Shown: one piece after another, positions 6,152-6,254 of the stretch
Layout: each line of letters opens with the position of its first letter
Position numbering within the stretch: the first letter of the stretch is position 1
Assembly (NCBI GenBank): GCA_041581405.1
Contig: JBFIDI010000353.1
Coordinates: 1-6,254, forward strand
Direction: 5' to 3'
DNA from: CAISIP01 sp041581405
Lineage (GTDB): Bacteria > Pseudomonadota > Gammaproteobacteria > Burkholderiales > Burkholderiaceae_C
Length of the DNA stretch: 6,254 nt
Notes under the pieces: generated by a model
Seen by the model: only the letters and a program-made list of their open reading frames with translations
Told to the model about the DNA's origin: nothing
The model's database searches: none
Program-made: the position numbers and the translations under genes

Positions 6152-6254
6152 TCAGGCCGAAGCAGGGGGCTTCGGCAATCCGGCGAACTGGCTCATGAGG
6201 ACCTGGCTGACACCGCCGTCAACCAGGATTTCCTGGCCGGTGACGTAGGCGGCG
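6152..6254 (-). CDS. Short-chain dehydrogenase/reductase, C-terminal end (partial)
   Basis: Only the last 33 residues are visible; the gene runs off the right edge. The segment AYVTGQEILVDGGVSQ is the C-terminal hallmark of SDR oxidoreductases: the loop and strand after the last helix, where (Y/F)-(V/I)-TGQ-(x)3-VDGG is conserved. The tail continues VLMSQFAGLPKPPASA to TGA (6152-6154). SDR enzymes of this type oxidise or reduce hydroxyl and keto groups with NAD(P)(H); the Rossmann core and YxxxK active site are outside the window. It is the first visible gene of the probable operon with the Bug receptor and FMN reductase. Confidence 0.88.
   Translation of the reverse strand, partial: AAYVTGQEILVDGGVSQVLMSQFAGLPKPPASA
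6156..6176. other. Inverted repeat at the 3' end of the SDR gene
   Basis: GCCGAAG (6156-6162) and CTTCGGC (6170-6176) form a perfect 7-bp stem with a 7-base loop, within the last codons of the SDR gene. No T tract follows on the minus strand, so it is not an intrinsic terminator. It could be a stability or processing element between SDR and the Bug gene, or chance. Confidence 0.35.

Noticed and set aside
4102..6254. An attachment-site direct repeat of the tRNA-Pro 3' end
   Set aside because: No second copy of the T-arm/acceptor sequence was seen in the window; if present it lies beyond the right edge.

Overview
This is a GC-rich chromosomal window from a Gram-negative proteobacterium, most likely a betaproteobacterium of the order Burkholderiales. 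The main grounds are a Bug-family (TctC-like) periplasmic receptor, a family greatly expanded in that order; an aat-bpt N-degron gene pair; a PbpG-type endopeptidase; and the style of the integrase remnant. The assignment comes from recognised protein families only, with no database search.

Left part, plus strand. The window opens inside the 3' end of leuA (2-isopropylmalate synthase). A clear intrinsic terminator follows, then a complete gene for a secreted D-Ala-D-Ala endopeptidase of the PBP7/PbpG type (451-1548) with an unusual Lys-rich ten-residue repeat between its signal peptide and catalytic domain.

Middle, minus strand. Three genes form one compact unit, transcribed aat, then bpt, then an iclR-family regulator. 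Each junction overlaps by 4 bases (GTGA, then ATGA). Aat and Bpt are the two aminoacyl-tRNA-protein transferases that create N-degrons for ClpS/ClpAP. The regulator has no obvious functional tie to them.

A complete tRNA-Pro(UGG) gene lies on the plus strand at 4025-4101, divergent from aat, and is followed by an intrinsic terminator. About 80 bases further on is the decayed C-terminal end of a tyrosine recombinase (integrase) on the minus strand. It has lost the catalytic HxxR arginine and the nucleophilic tyrosine and carries an upstream frameshift. This looks like the scar of an element once integrated at the tRNA gene.

Right part, minus strand. An operon-like group runs SDR dehydrogenase (C-terminus only, cut by the window edge), then a Bug/TctC-type periplasmic solute receptor, then an NADPH-dependent FMN reductase, ending in a good intrinsic terminator. 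This is a typical accessory catabolic arrangement: a receptor for a small organic acid, plus oxidoreductases. The substrate cannot be read from the sequence.

No CRISPR array, intact mobile element, toxin-antitoxin pair or defence system was found. The most notable points are the tRNA-adjacent integrase remnant, the coupled aat-bpt-iclR unit and the repeat linker of the endopeptidase.
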